In this document: in pieces, positions 54,615-64,000 of the stretch
How positions within the stretch are numbered: position 1 is the first letter of the stretch
Layout of the letters: each line of letters opens with the position of its first letter
Origin: Aliikangiella sp965214955
GTDB lineage: Bacteria; Pseudomonadota; Gammaproteobacteria; Enterobacterales; Kangiellaceae
Assembly (NCBI GenBank): GCA_965214955.1
Contig: CBDCCU010000004.1
Coordinates: 124,001 to 188,000, forward strand
Direction: 5' to 3'
DNA: 64,000 nucleotides
Made by a program: the position numbers and the translations under genes
The notes under the pieces: model-generated
Databases searched by the model: none
What the model was told of the DNA's origin: nothing
The model's input: only the letters and a program-made list of their open reading frames with translations

Positions 54615-55385
54615 TTAATTGCGGCTATGTTGCCATAATTTTCGGCTCTGTAAAGGTTTTAAGCCTATCACTTGTCTTAATAGCCTTTGGGTTAGCTGTT
54701 GAGCCGCTTTTAAATCAATTTGCTGCAAGCTCTTATCGTTTAAAGCCAGTAAAACCCTGCCACTATAAGTAGGTCGCGATTCATACCTAACACTTTGCTC
54801 GCTAACAGCTTGTTTAGATCGTGAACTAAGATTATTTTGCACGGCAATAAAACCTTGCTCATCAATAAACCAATAATCTAAATTAGGGTTAATTTTATTG
54901 CCATCAATATCATGCTTCCAATCGGGGGCAATACCTAAATTAGCAAGCAATGAGGTTTCAAAGTTTCTTAATATTTGTGGCATTGGTAATTGGCGGTTTA
55001 ACTGTTTAAGTGCGGCTTCATAATCATTAAATAATTGAGGAAAAGGCTCATGTTCTGGCAAAGCCCGATAAATAATTTCGTTAAGATAAAAACCACAAGC
55101 CAAGTGATCATCGGTTAGCTTATTAAGCTGGCTAGCTTCATGGGTTAATTGGCACTGGGTTAACACTTTAAGCTCGCCCCTACCCGCATAAGATAAGCTA
55201 ATACAATTAAATGGTTGTAATATGGCTTTTCGAGCTTGAGATTTTTTAGCTCGCAAGCCTTTAGCAATTAACGAAACTCTACCTTTTTGCTGTGAAAAAA
55301 AATGAACAATACTGCTGGTTTCTTGATATGGTCTTTGGTGAATAACAAAGGCATCGAGCATATCTTGATTAGCATTTGCCAGCAT
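54615..55385 (-). CDS. recO: DNA repair protein RecO
   Basis: The 256-residue protein has the RecO OB-fold start (AFVIHQRPYQETSSIVHFFSQ), KGRVSLIAKGLR and a helical C-terminal domain ending LRQVIGLKPLQSRKL. It helps load RecA at gaps with RecR. Conserved position between era and pdxJ. Confidence 0.94.
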   Translation of the reverse strand: MLANANQDMLDAFVIHQRPYQETSSIVHFFSQQKGRVSLIAKGLRAKKSQARKAILQPFNCISLSYAGRGELKVLTQCQLTHEASQLNKLTDDHLACGFYLNEIIYRALPEHEPFPQLFNDYEAALKQLNRQLPMPQILRNFETSLLANLGIAPDWKHDIDGNKINPNLDYWFIDEQGFIAVQNNLSSRSKQAVSEQSVRYESRPTYSGRVLLALNDKSLQQIDLKAAQQLTQRLLRQVIGLKPLQSRKLWQHSRN

Positions 55386-55423
55386 AACTTAGGTTCAACC
55401 TAAACATTTAGTTTGATAAACCA

Positions 55424-56338
55424 CTAAACCGGTTTATCAAATTCATCAAACCCTAATGAGCGCAGTGCACGTTCATCATCGGCCCAACCATCTTTAATTT
55501 TAACCCAAAGCTCTAAAAATATTTTTTGTCCAAACAGCTTTTTCATGTCTTTTCTGGCATCGGTACCAACAGTTTTTAATCGGCTGCCGCCTTTACCAAT
55601 AACAATGGCTTTTTGTCCCTTGCGCTCAACATAAATTAAACCTCTAATATTTAATATGCCTTTATCGTCGGTTTTAAACTGCTCTACTTCTACGGTAATT
55701 GAATAAGGTAGTTCTTGACCTAATTGACGAATAAGTTTTTCGCGGATAATTTCGGCGGCTAAAAAACGTTCACTTCGATCAGTGTAGTAATCTTCAGGGA
55801 AAATAAAATCACCTTGTGGTGCAATTTTAACTAGCTGCTTTTTTAAGGCATCAACTTGTTGATCTCTTAATGCCGCCCCTGGAATAATTTCATCAAACTC
55901 ATACATTGCGCTCAGTTTTTGCAATTGAGGCAAAAGTTTTTCTTTATCTTCGAGCTTATCAACCTTATTAATAAATAGGGTAACCGAGGCTTTATGAGAC
56001 TTTAAATAGTCTAAAACCAATTGGTCATCTTCGGTCCAGCGGTCGGCTTCTACCACAAACACCACATGATCAACATCTTGAATAGAACTAGAGGCAGCTT
56101 TATTCATTAAGCGATTTATCGCTTTTGCTTCTTCTTTGTGTAAACCAGGTGTATCAACATAAATAAGCTGGGTGCTATCGAAGGTATCAATTCCTAATAT
56201 ACGATGTCTGGTGGTTTGGGGTTTACGTGAAGTAATGCTGAGCTTTTGACCTAACAATTGATTAAGCAAGGTTGACTTGCCAACATTAGGACGACCAACA
56301 AAGGCGATAAAAGCACATTTTGACTGAGGTTTATTCAT
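55424..56338 (-). CDS. era: GTPase Era
   Basis: From ATG 56338 (MNKPQSKCAF) there are 304 residues, as in E. coli; that ATG overlaps the rnc stop, whereas the longer open frame lies inside rnc. GTPase motifs GRPNVGKSTL, DTPG and NKVD and the KH domain (IVIGKGGSRLKTVG) are present. Era binds the 16S rRNA 3' end in 30S assembly. Confidence 0.97.
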   Translation of the reverse strand: MNKPQSKCAFIAFVGRPNVGKSTLLNQLLGQKLSITSRKPQTTRHRILGIDTFDSTQLIYVDTPGLHKEEAKAINRLMNKAASSSIQDVDHVVFVVEADRWTEDDQLVLDYLKSHKASVTLFINKVDKLEDKEKLLPQLQKLSAMYEFDEIIPGAALRDQQVDALKKQLVKIAPQGDFIFPEDYYTDRSERFLAAEIIREKLIRQLGQELPYSITVEVEQFKTDDKGILNIRGLIYVERKGQKAIVIGKGGSRLKTVGTDARKDMKKLFGQKIFLELWVKIKDGWADDERALRSLGFDEFDKPV

Positions 56339-57014
56339 TAATAATATTTTCCAAAATTTTTGCGGCGGCATCTTGTTCCGCTTTTCGGCGACTAGCTCCA
56401 ACACCTTGAAGCTTTAGGCTTTGATATTCTACAGAGCAATCAACCCTGTAAGTTTTAGCATGATCTTTACCTGACTCACTCACTACTTGATAGACTGGTG
56501 TGGCATGGTTACGTGCTTGTAGCCATTCTTGTAGTCTGGTTTTAGGATCTTTTTGTGCCATATCCAATGATAAGTTACTGAGCTTATCGGCATAAATATT
56601 TAAGATAAAGTCTTTGGTTTTATTGAAATTACTGTCGAGGTAAACCGCGCCAATAATTGCCTCAAAGGCATCAGAAAGAATAGAAGCACGTCGAAAGCCA
56701 CCACTTTTAAGTTCGCCACTACCTAAACTTAAAAAATCACCCAAATTAAGGGTTTGCGCTAGTTCAAAAAGCGCTTTTTCTTTCACCAAAAAAGCGCGTA
56801 ATCGACTTAATTGACCTTCATTTGCACTGGGAAATTGGCTGTAGAGTTGCTCGGCAATTACCATACCTAAAACTGCATCACCTAAAAACTCTAAACGCTC
56901 GTTATGTTGTGAGTTGGCAGAGCGATGCGTTAGTGCTTGCTGTAAAAGCTGAATATTATTAAAACAATAATCTAGGTTTTTCTGGAGTTTTTTAATACTA
57001 AATGATTGAGCCAT
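56331..57014 (-). CDS. rnc: Ribonuclease III
   Basis: A 227-residue RNase III with the catalytic signature NERLEFLGDAVLG, second acidic cluster SDAFEAIIGAVYLD, and a C-terminal double-stranded RNA-binding domain (ending GVGASRRKAEQDAAAKIL). It processes rRNA precursors and structured RNAs. Coupled to era by overlap. Confidence 0.97.
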   Translation of the reverse strand: MAQSFSIKKLQKNLDYCFNNIQLLQQALTHRSANSQHNERLEFLGDAVLGMVIAEQLYSQFPSANEGQLSRLRAFLVKEKALFELAQTLNLGDFLSLGSGELKSGGFRRASILSDAFEAIIGAVYLDSNFNKTKDFILNIYADKLSNLSLDMAQKDPKTRLQEWLQARNHATPVYQVVSESGKDHAKTYRVDCSVEYQSLKLQGVGASRRKAEQDAAAKILENIINE

Positions 57015-57086
57015 GATTATTGAGATCTAAAAGGGTTGAGGTAAACAAAATAGAGATAAATAAGATCATATCGCTTAAACGGAACA

Positions 57087-57461
57087 CTAATTACCACTGC
57101 GAATTTCTTCATCAAAATCTACCACCGCCGAAACATTTGCTGCGATATGCACCTTTTTAGAATACTTGATGATAATATATTTTTCTTTTGAGCGTTTATC
57201 GCGAGTTACAGTAAAAGCACTTTTATCAAAACCTCTAATGTTATCAATGGTCATGCGCTTACTCATTGATGTTAGAATTTGCTTCGATGTCATTTTTTGA
57301 AATTCGCGCTGATTGGCAATCTCTTGCATAGAGCCACGGATAATGCTGTGATCAATATAAATATCAACCAGTTTAAAAGCCAAGTAAGCAATAAAACCAA
57401 CCATTAAAACAACGGTTAATGTTGTCCACATGGTTGCGCCTTTTTGATAATAACTTTTCAT
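57087..57461 (-). CDS. DUF4845 membrane protein
   Basis: A 124-residue protein with a pilin-like N-terminal helix (GATMWTTLTVVLMVGFIAYL) and a short periplasmic domain. DUF4845 genes are regularly found between lepB and rnc in gammaproteobacteria and pseudomonads. Function unknown. Confidence 0.85.
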   Translation of the reverse strand: MKSYYQKGATMWTTLTVVLMVGFIAYLAFKLVDIYIDHSIIRGSMQEIANQREFQKMTSKQILTSMSKRMTIDNIRGFDKSAFTVTRDKRSKEKYIIIKYSKKVHIAANVSAVVDFDEEIRSGN

Positions 57462-57543
57462 TCCTTAAATCCCCTAAATTTGCATATATAACAACAATAT
57501 AGCAACATCTTAGCACACACCGCAAACTCGCTTATGTGACAGC

Positions 57544-58479
57544 CTACTTAATCGCGCCAATGCGTTGAATATCAATACCAGTAGGAACCCAAGTTAAGTA
57601 AGGTGTTTTTAGTCCAAAATCTAAGTGCATCCAAATAAAAACGGCTTGTCCAACAAGTTGATCTTCTGCCACAAAGTGCATTCCATTAGGCCACAATCGA
57701 CTATCTTGACTGTTATCTCGGTTATCACCCATAACAAAGTACGATTTTTCAGGAACATTAAATTCCATGTCATATTCGTTACCAAATTGATTAACATAGC
57801 GAACACCAGGACGATTTAAAATGCCATGCTCTACACCATTAATGGTTTCAGAATAATGATGATTTACTTTAGTGATCCCCGTGTCGGGGTTAGTGTCTAA
57901 ATATTCAGAATCAACTAGTGATTTTTGCATGTGTATTTTTTTAGGACATTCGCTTGGCAATGTCCCATTGGGGCAATGCGGAATAACATATAGCTCTTTA
58001 TCCCGAGTATAAATAACCTTGTCACCAGGTATACCAATAATGCGTTTAATATAGTCTTCATGTGGTCTATGAGGTGGTTTAAAAACGGCAACATCACCAC
58101 GTTGTGGTAATCCCACCTCAAAGATTTTACTTGAAGTTACTGGTAACCTAAGCCCGTAGTTATATTTATTCACCAAGATAAAATCACCTTCGGTTAATGT
58201 TGGCTTCATTGACGCCGATGGGATCTGAAAAGGCTCGAATAAAAATGAGCGAAAAAATACAATAATAAACAAAATGGGAAAAAACGATTTAGCATAATCA
58301 ACGTGAATAGGCTCTTTTGAAACCGCCGCTAATGCTTCAACACTAGGAGTTGATGTTTGAGCATATAACTGAGCCACCGCGTCTTTACGCTTTTTGCCCG
58401 TAGTAAAAATATCAATTAACCAAATAATGCCCGATACAGAGGTTAAAATAACCAGAATTAGCCCGTAATAACTACTCAT
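57544..58479 (-). CDS. lepB: Signal peptidase I
   Basis: The 311-residue protein has two N-terminal membrane helices, catalytic Ser in QIPSASMKPTL, catalytic Lys in EDYIKRIIGIPGD and the C-terminal box FVMGDNRDNSQDSR. It removes signal peptides of exported proteins at the outer face of the inner membrane. It lies directly after lepA. Confidence 0.97.
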   Translation of the reverse strand: MSSYYGLILVILTSVSGIIWLIDIFTTGKKRKDAVAQLYAQTSTPSVEALAAVSKEPIHVDYAKSFFPILFIIVFFRSFLFEPFQIPSASMKPTLTEGDFILVNKYNYGLRLPVTSSKIFEVGLPQRGDVAVFKPPHRPHEDYIKRIIGIPGDKVIYTRDKELYVIPHCPNGTLPSECPKKIHMQKSLVDSEYLDTNPDTGITKVNHHYSETINGVEHGILNRPGVRYVNQFGNEYDMEFNVPEKSYFVMGDNRDNSQDSRLWPNGMHFVAEDQLVGQAVFIWMHLDFGLKTPYLTWVPTGIDIQRIGAIK

Positions 58480-58499
58480 TAATTTTCTCTTATATTCTT

Positions 58500-60302
58500 T
58501 TAGTCTTTTCCAACTTGCAATACTGCTAAAAAGGCATCTTGTGGAATTTCAACTTTGCCCACTTGCTTCATACGCTTTTTACCCGCTTTTTGTTTTTCTA
58601 ATAGCTTACGCTTACGAGTAATATCACCGCCATAGCATTTTGCGGTTACATTTTTACGCAACGCTTTTACCGTAGAGCGTGCCACAATATGATTGCCAAT
58701 AGCCGCCTGAATAGCCACTTCAAACATTTGCCTTGGAATAAGCTCGCGCATTTTATCCACAAGCTCTCTGCCACGATATTGGGCTTGATCTTTATGTACA
58801 ATTATCGCTAATGCATCAACTTTATCACCATTAATTAACACATCAAGTTTAGCCAGCTCGGCCGCTTGGAAATGTATAAAGTTATAATCGAGTGAAGCAT
58901 AACCGCGACTAACCGATTTTAGGCGGTCAAAAAAGTCGAGTACCACTTCGTTCATTGGCATATGATAAGTTAAAGAAACCTGATTACCCGCATATTCCAT
59001 TTTGGTTTGTACACCACGTTTTTCTACGCATAAGGTAATTACGCTACCTAAATGTTCTTGTGGTACAAGAATGTTGGCCTCTACAATGGGCTCACGAATT
59101 TCTTCTATTTCGCTAGGATCGGGAAGTTTTGACGGATTATCAACATAACTTACTTCTTCTTTTTTAGTCATTACCTCAAACACCACCGTAGGTGCGGTGG
59201 TAATCAAATCAAGATCGTACTCTCTTTCTAAACGTTCTTGAATGATCTCCATGTGTAACATGCCAAGAAAACCACAACGAAAACCAAAACCTAATGCAGT
59301 TGAGTTTTCAGGCTCATAAAACAGAGATGCATCATTTAAGCTCAGCTTGGCTAAAGCATCTCTAAAGGCTTCGTAATCGTCTGAAGAAACAGGAAATAAA
59401 CCCGCATAAACTTGCGGTTTAACTTTTTTAAACCCTGGTAATGGCGTTTGTGCAGGATTTTTAGCCGTGGTTAAAGTATCTCCCACTGGCGCACCTTGAA
59501 TTTCTTTAATGCCCGCAATTACATAACCTACTTCACCCGCTTTAAGCTCGGGTAAGTCATTTCGTTTTGGGGTATAAATTCCCACAAAATCAACAAGATG
59601 CATTTTGCCCGTAGACATTACTTGCATTTTTTCACCTTGTTTTAAGCGGCCATTAACAACACGAACGAGTGATACAACACCAAGGTAATTATCAAACCAA
59701 GAGTCAATAATAAGCGCTTCGAGAGGTGCATCGGGATCACCCTCTGGCGCGGGTACTTTATCCACTAACTCTTCTAGTAGGTCGTTAATTCCAACACCAG
59801 TTTTTGCACTGCATTGCACTGCATCCATAGCCTCTAAGCCAATAATATCTTCAATTTCTTGTGCAACACGGTCGGGATCGGCCTGGGGCAAATCAATTTT
59901 ATTTAATACTGGCAATACTTCTAAATCTTGTTCAATGGCGGTATAACAATTAGCCAAAGTTTGTGCTTCAACCCCTTGTCCCGCATCCACAACTAATAAT
60001 GCACCTTCACAAGCAGCTAAAGAGCGAGAAACTTCGTAAGAAAAGTCTACATGCCCCGGTGTATCAATAAAGTTTAGCTGATAAGTATTACCGTCTTTAG
60101 CTTGATAATTAAGGGTGACACTTTGCGCTTTAATGGTAATTCCACGCTCACGTTCTAAATCCATAGAATCGAGCACTTGTTCCGACATTTCACGCTCGGT
60201 TAACCCGCCACACTCCTGTATGAGTCTGTCAGACAAAGTCGATTTACCATGGTCGATATGAGCAATAATCGAAAAGTTTCGGATAAATTTTGTGTAAGAC
60301 AT
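58500..60302 (-). CDS. lepA: Elongation factor 4 (back-translocating GTPase LepA)
   Basis: At 600 residues it has the usual length. GTPase motifs AHIDHGKSTL, DTPGHVDF and NKIDLP are present, together with the LepA-specific C-terminal region (ARSTVKALRKNVTAKCYGGD). It acts on stalled or stressed ribosomes. First gene of the lepA-lepB-DUF4845-rnc-era-recO-pdxJ-acpS run. Confidence 0.98.
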   Translation of the reverse strand: MSYTKFIRNFSIIAHIDHGKSTLSDRLIQECGGLTEREMSEQVLDSMDLERERGITIKAQSVTLNYQAKDGNTYQLNFIDTPGHVDFSYEVSRSLAACEGALLVVDAGQGVEAQTLANCYTAIEQDLEVLPVLNKIDLPQADPDRVAQEIEDIIGLEAMDAVQCSAKTGVGINDLLEELVDKVPAPEGDPDAPLEALIIDSWFDNYLGVVSLVRVVNGRLKQGEKMQVMSTGKMHLVDFVGIYTPKRNDLPELKAGEVGYVIAGIKEIQGAPVGDTLTTAKNPAQTPLPGFKKVKPQVYAGLFPVSSDDYEAFRDALAKLSLNDASLFYEPENSTALGFGFRCGFLGMLHMEIIQERLEREYDLDLITTAPTVVFEVMTKKEEVSYVDNPSKLPDPSEIEEIREPIVEANILVPQEHLGSVITLCVEKRGVQTKMEYAGNQVSLTYHMPMNEVVLDFFDRLKSVSRGYASLDYNFIHFQAAELAKLDVLINGDKVDALAIIVHKDQAQYRGRELVDKMRELIPRQMFEVAIQAAIGNHIVARSTVKALRKNVTAKCYGGDITRKRKLLEKQKAGKKRMKQVGKVEIPQDAFLAVLQVGKD

Positions 60303-60477
60303 TTAAACGCGCTTATTAGGTTGTAATTAGTGTAAAAAAGGGGCGAATTGTACCTTATTTTTATAATGAATGGGATAAATGTTTATTGCACACATTGATT
60401 TTTAAGCCTTATTTTCTGGCAGAAGAGTGTTAACAAAAGGTTGAACACTATTAATTGAGCGCACTTGTCAGCCAGCT

Positions 60478-61554
60478 CTAAAGTAATGTCTCAAATAATT
60501 CAATATATCGAGGCAATAAGCTTTCGGTCTGATATTTACTGACATCAACCTGATGATAATCACAATTATTAATCACCGCTAAAAGACAGCTCACTAAATT
60601 TTTAGTTTCTTGCTTTGGGCTTTCACTAGCCATGTAAAGCAGTTTTTTAGGAATATATTCTGGGTACACCAATCTATTGGGTGCAATAGGTGTTGCTCCT
60701 GCTGCCATAGCGTTTAACATACTTAGCCCTTGAAATTCATGAATGGCGGTTGATACAACAATATGAGAGCTTGCCAAACATTCTTGATAATCTTTTTGTG
60801 GTAAATAACCCCATTGTTTAATGTGCCTTTTTAAAGTCACTTTTGATTTTTCAAAGCACGAAGGCAAGTTTCTAAATGATTGTCCCAATACATTTAAATT
60901 AAAATCAACACCCTGTTGAGATAACTGAACTAATGCATCAAAAAAAACTTCGGGCTGCTTGTCATATTCCCAGCGGTGATTCCACAAAATATTAGGAACT
61001 TTGGGTTGGTTATTACTTATTACTTCATTATTGCTTTTAATAGGCACCGCTAGCACTTGAGATTTTTGCGTCAGTTTATTAACCAAATCGCTAGGCACTC
61101 CGTCGGGCATTTTATTTAAAAACGCTTTAGCTCCTTGTAGAAATGAGTTTTGATTATATTGTGAATTAAACACTATTTTATCTGCACAAAAAGCAGAGTA
61201 AATACTGGTTAACTGAGCATTTACAAGGTTTGGTTGCGATTTTGAGACTGGATAAACAAATTGATTTTCATGAAAATAAACAATGGTTGGTACATCACAC
61301 AACTTTGGTATAAAGCCCCTTAGAGCCGATAAATCGACCATTGAAGTGGCAATAATTAAATCGTAGCGTTGCTCTATTTGTGTTTTATATTGGCTAGCAA
61401 AAGTTAAGCTATTACCACGGCTTCGCCAAGCAAAATGTCTATCGGGTAAATGTAGTTGAGTCCAGTGGTAGCAGTTAATTTCATTTTTAAGAAGCTCTCG
61501 CCAATAACGATGGCTTGCTGCATCATACCCTGAAAGTAATAATATTTTTTTCAA
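60478..61554 (-). CDS. tRNA-queuosine alpha-mannosyltransferase-like glycosyltransferase
   Basis: The 358-residue protein matches the DUF3524/QTMAN family: LLLSGYDAASHRYWRELL and WTQLHLPDRHFAWRSRGNSL at the N-terminus, and a GT4-type donor site (EFQGLSMLNAMAAGATPIAPN). Family members add mannose to queuosine in tRNA-Asp. queG starts 2.3 kb away. It is divergent from the OmpA-like gene. Confidence 0.85.
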   Translation of the reverse strand: MKKILLLSGYDAASHRYWRELLKNEINCYHWTQLHLPDRHFAWRSRGNSLTFASQYKTQIEQRYDLIIATSMVDLSALRGFIPKLCDVPTIVYFHENQFVYPVSKSQPNLVNAQLTSIYSAFCADKIVFNSQYNQNSFLQGAKAFLNKMPDGVPSDLVNKLTQKSQVLAVPIKSNNEVISNNQPKVPNILWNHRWEYDKQPEVFFDALVQLSQQGVDFNLNVLGQSFRNLPSCFEKSKVTLKRHIKQWGYLPQKDYQECLASSHIVVSTAIHEFQGLSMLNAMAAGATPIAPNRLVYPEYIPKKLLYMASESPKQETKNLVSCLLAVINNCDYHQVDVSKYQTESLLPRYIELFETLL

Positions 61555-61714
61555 TTAACTCACCTTGTCTCTTTGATTATTGACGTCTTAATTACTAGGG
61601 TTCAATCTTAATCAATGTATTTTAATACTTCATAAGCTTTGATAATATGCAGCGGGCTATACTTAAAGCATATCCAAACCACACTCAAACCATTAATCAG
61701 CTATAAGAATAACA

Positions 61715-62905
61715 ATGATGTATTCGCGCTTTATCAATTACTTTTTATTTACCGTTTTTATCACGATTAATCTCATGGGTAAAACAAGTGTAGCAACCAG
61801 TGAAACCCAAACGGCTAAAAGCACTTATGAAAATATTCCCAGCGATTTTTATCTTAGCCTTGGTGGAAAAAACATAAACCTTAAAAGCAACAATGATCTT
61901 CAAACTCGCCCAATAAAAGAATCTTTTGTGGGCATAGGTTATCGTTTAAGCGAAAACTGGGGAATAGAGCTTAACTATCTCAATGGGCAACTCATGCAAG
62001 AAGGAGCCTTAGATAATGCATCAAGCGGTTATCGAGCGTTCGATTTATCTGCACTTTACTACCTTGGTGCATCACCTTATCAGGGCTTTCACCTTAAAGC
62101 AGGAATTGAACAACTCAATTTTGTTAACTCGACCTTTGCTGACACAAGTATGCAAGACACTGATCAGGCTTTAACTTTTGGGGCAGGTTATAACTTTAGT
62201 ATTAATGAAAATTTATTTACCAGTATTGGCGCTAAAATTCAAAAAAGAAGCAATGCCGATAACCACGATCAACAAGTATTTTTTAGCTTAAATTATTTAT
62301 GGGATAAATCTTCTGCGAACGCCAGCTTAAACCCAATAAATACAACACAAGAGCTTAAAGCCCCGCCGTTTAAAGCGGTACTGCCTAAGAAAGCAATACC
62401 CTCTAAGAAAGCAACACCCCCTAAAAAAACTGATAGTGATAAAGATGGAATAACTGACGATATCGATCAATGCCCAAACACACCATTACAATACATGGTA
62501 GACTCAAAAGGTTGCCAAATACTTGTTATAAATAATCAAAGCGTTACGCTTGAAGTATACTTTGAATTAAATAGCACTAATATTCCACCGCAATACTTTG
62601 AAGAAATTGGTGGCATTGCACGCTTTTTAAATCAATATAAAAACTTAAATCTAAAGATTGAAGGTCATACCGATAATATTGGTAACTCACAATATAACCT
62701 ACTACTTTCACAAAAACGCGCACAAGCTGTGGTTAATAGACTAGTAGAGCAACATAAAATTTCACTTACTCGCTTAACCAGTGTTGGCTATGGTGAAACC
62801 AAACCCATTGCACCAAATCATACTGAAAATGGCAGAGCAAAAAACCGTAGAGTGCAGGCAACAATTACCTACACCACTAAAAGTCCAAGCTTAAAAAATC
62901 ATTAA
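61715..62905 (+). CDS. OmpA-family outer-membrane protein
   Basis: A signal peptide (YFLFTVFITINLMGKTSVA) is followed by a ~170-residue beta-barrel (YLSLGGKNINL to FFSLNYLWD), a Pro/Lys linker with repeated KKA units, a thrombospondin-3-type calcium motif (DSDKDGITDDIDQCPNTP) and an OmpA C-terminal peptidoglycan-binding domain (EGHTDNIGNSQYN, SVGYGETKPI). Length is 396. It tethers the outer membrane to the cell wall. Confidence 0.93.
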   Translation: MMYSRFINYFLFTVFITINLMGKTSVATSETQTAKSTYENIPSDFYLSLGGKNINLKSNNDLQTRPIKESFVGIGYRLSENWGIELNYLNGQLMQEGALDNASSGYRAFDLSALYYLGASPYQGFHLKAGIEQLNFVNSTFADTSMQDTDQALTFGAGYNFSINENLFTSIGAKIQKRSNADNHDQQVFFSLNYLWDKSSANASLNPINTTQELKAPPFKAVLPKKAIPSKKATPPKKTDSDKDGITDDIDQCPNTPLQYMVDSKGCQILVINNQSVTLEVYFELNSTNIPPQYFEEIGGIARFLNQYKNLNLKIEGHTDNIGNSQYNLLLSQKRAQAVVNRLVEQHKISLTRLTSVGYGETKPIAPNHTENGRAKNRRVQATITYTTKSPSLKNH

Positions 62906-63453
62906 AATAGTGCCAAAAGCAAAAATAATAAAGTACCTACGGTTGATAATATGATAGTTAGCTTCTTTAATTTAGGTGACGTAAGCCCTAACAAAAAGCC
63001 CGTAATTAATACCACTAACAATCCGACAGCAACAACTTTTTGAAACGTTTTAAACAAGCTTGGGCCATGACCTTTGTGTAGCTCTATTAAACTTTTCACA
63101 AGATCAGGTTGGCGATGAATGAGTTCAATATTTTTTTTGCCAGACTGGTTTTTAACTTGAAGAATATAGTGTTCTTTTGAGGTGGGCCGAGTAAAGTAAT
63201 TATTTCCTGCTTTTTTCACATAATCAAAACTAAAGTGAATATTTTGTTTTAATAAAAATTGTTCATACTCACTTTTTAAGTCACTGGCTTTAACATTAAA
63301 CTCACTAATATCTCCTGTATAAACCACTTTTGACTCAACATTGCCTTTAATTCCTAATAGATATAATCCTCCTGATACTGCCATAATAATTAAAACAGGA
63401 GTTAAAATTGAAGCGAGATAGAGATGGATTTTTATCAATAACAAACGAGACAT
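62902..63453 (-). CDS. PepSY-associated membrane protein
   Basis: A 183-residue protein with an N-terminal helix (LYLASILTPVLIIMAVSGGLYLL), a periplasmic domain and two C-terminal helices (VVAVGLLVVLITGFLLGL and the last 18 residues). The HLYLASILTP and SLIELHKGHGPSLFKTFQK segments match PepSY-TM-like proteins often linked to iron or copper handling. It overlaps the convergent OmpA-like gene end by 4 bp. Confidence 0.78.
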   Translation of the reverse strand: MSRLLLIKIHLYLASILTPVLIIMAVSGGLYLLGIKGNVESKVVYTGDISEFNVKASDLKSEYEQFLLKQNIHFSFDYVKKAGNNYFTRPTSKEHYILQVKNQSGKKNIELIHRQPDLVKSLIELHKGHGPSLFKTFQKVVAVGLLVVLITGFLLGLTSPKLKKLTIILSTVGTLLFLLLALF

Positions 63454-63553
63454 GGTAAGTTCCTTAATAAAAAATAAAACTCATTTTAAATGCTAATAGC
63501 TAAAGTGTATTGATCTTTCTCAATTTATACCCGCTCCCACATTTATCGTGTCC

Positions 63554-63581
63554 AAAAAAAAAGGCCACTTAACAGTGACCT
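63554..63581 (-). terminator. Terminator of tRNA-Arg
   Basis: On the minus strand AGGTCAC pairs with GTGGCCT (one G-T) and a run of T follows, 11 bp after the tRNA CCA. Confidence 0.85.
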
Positions 63582-63591
63582 TTGCTTTTTT

Positions 63592-63668
63592 TGGCGCGCC
63601 ATGAGCGATTCGAACGCCCGACCCTCAGGTTCGAAGCCTGATGCTCTATCCAGCTGAGCTAATGGCGC
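63592..63668 (-). tRNA. tRNA-Arg (TCG)
   Basis: A 77-base cloverleaf on the minus strand with encoded CCA: acceptor GCGCCAT/ATGGCGC, anticodon stem TCAGG/CCTGA around loop CTTCGAA (anticodon TCG), T loop TTCGAAT. TCG reads CGA and possibly CGG codons. Confidence 0.96.
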
Positions 63669-63823
63669 ATATTTAGGCGCTAATCTAACTGATGCTGATC
63701 TAAGACTCAAGTAATTTTATTTTTTTGTGGGTAAATTATCTATTTATCGTTTAAATTGAATACTGGTGAGTTAAGTGGCTTTAAGCCATAATAGCTTGGT
63801 ATTTACTACTATTTAATCTTCTC

Positions 63824-64000
63824 ATGACAAACACCACGCAACTCAGCCAAAGTCAGCTTATCGAGTTAAAGTCTAATATTCGTAGCTTGGCAATCGAAAA
63901 TGGTTTTGCCGATCTTAAGGTTTCCGATATAAATACTGCTGGCTATTTTAAAAAATTTAAGCAATGGGTTAATGATGGCTTGCATGGCAGTATGTCTTTT
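63824..64000 (+). CDS. queG: Epoxyqueuosine reductase QueG (partial)
   Basis: The ATG at 63824 opens a frame that runs off the window after 59 codons. The sequence (LKSNIRSLAIENGFADLKVS, then FKQWVNDGLHGSMSF) matches the N-terminus of QueG, which performs the last step of queuosine synthesis with a cobalamin and iron-sulfur clusters. The catalytic and cluster-binding regions lie outside the window. Confidence 0.85.
   Translation, partial: MTNTTQLSQSQLIELKSNIRSLAIENGFADLKVSDINTAGYFKKFKQWVNDGLHGSMSF

Overview
The window is an AT-rich gammaproteobacterial chromosome segment. The core gene order lepA-lepB-DUF4845-rnc-era-recO-pdxJ-acpS, next to mreCD-maf-rng-yhdP, together with OmpA, queG and queuosine mannosyltransferase genes, points to a marine or free-living gammaproteobacterium; I cannot name a genus. 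All product names come from reading protein sequences and motifs, not from searches.

Layout. (1) 1-1352: the 5' part of a CadC-like membrane regulator, cut by the window edge. (2) 1773-1849: an elongator tRNA-Met whose 3' half (48 bp) is repeated exactly at 19806-19853. Between the copies lies an 18 kb genomic island. From left to right it carries a type III restriction-modification pair whose mod gene is split by an IS30 element, an AbiEi/AbiEii-like toxin-antitoxin pair, a divergent control region built from two 51-bp palindromes, a roughly 640-base non-coding stretch packed with hairpins sharing a few loop sequences (the best candidate here for something undescribed), a DUF4240 protein with a Sel1-repeat protein, a HEAT-repeat protein, a MobC-like protein with a TraD/VirD4-like coupling ATPase, an AlpA-like regulator, and a tyrosine integrase whose 5' end is frameshifted.

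(3) 20.0-31.9 kb: an exported trypsin-like protease, then a minus-strand polyamine/TelA cluster (speD, membrane-fused spermidine synthase, DUF350, an RSG-tailed membrane protein, DUF4178, TelA, a small membrane protein), then a lipoprotein, a membrane-anchored acyl-carrier-like protein, an XRE membrane regulator and a small tyrosine phosphatase. (4) 32.1-38.1 kb: a von Willebrand A lipoprotein, a histidine kinase and a response regulator in one operon, then a rhomboid protease with a long N-terminal region.

(5) 38.1-43.6 kb: a mobile patch bracketed by a degraded and an intact copy of the 3' end of an aspartyl protease gene. It holds a REP-associated tyrosine transposase split by a second IS30 copy, a repeat cluster, a small array of integron cassettes (three attC sites, no integrase seen) and a third IS30 copy. 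All three IS30 copies are 1096 bp with perfect 3-bp target duplications, and removing the first two restores the interrupted genes in frame. (6) 43.6-64.0 kb: core genes, mostly on the minus strand, for envelope assembly (yhdP, mreC, mreD, lepB), RNA metabolism (rng, rnc, era), translation (lepA), cofactors (pdxJ, acpS), repair (recO) and queuosine (mannosyltransferase, queG), with a tRNA-Arg(TCG).
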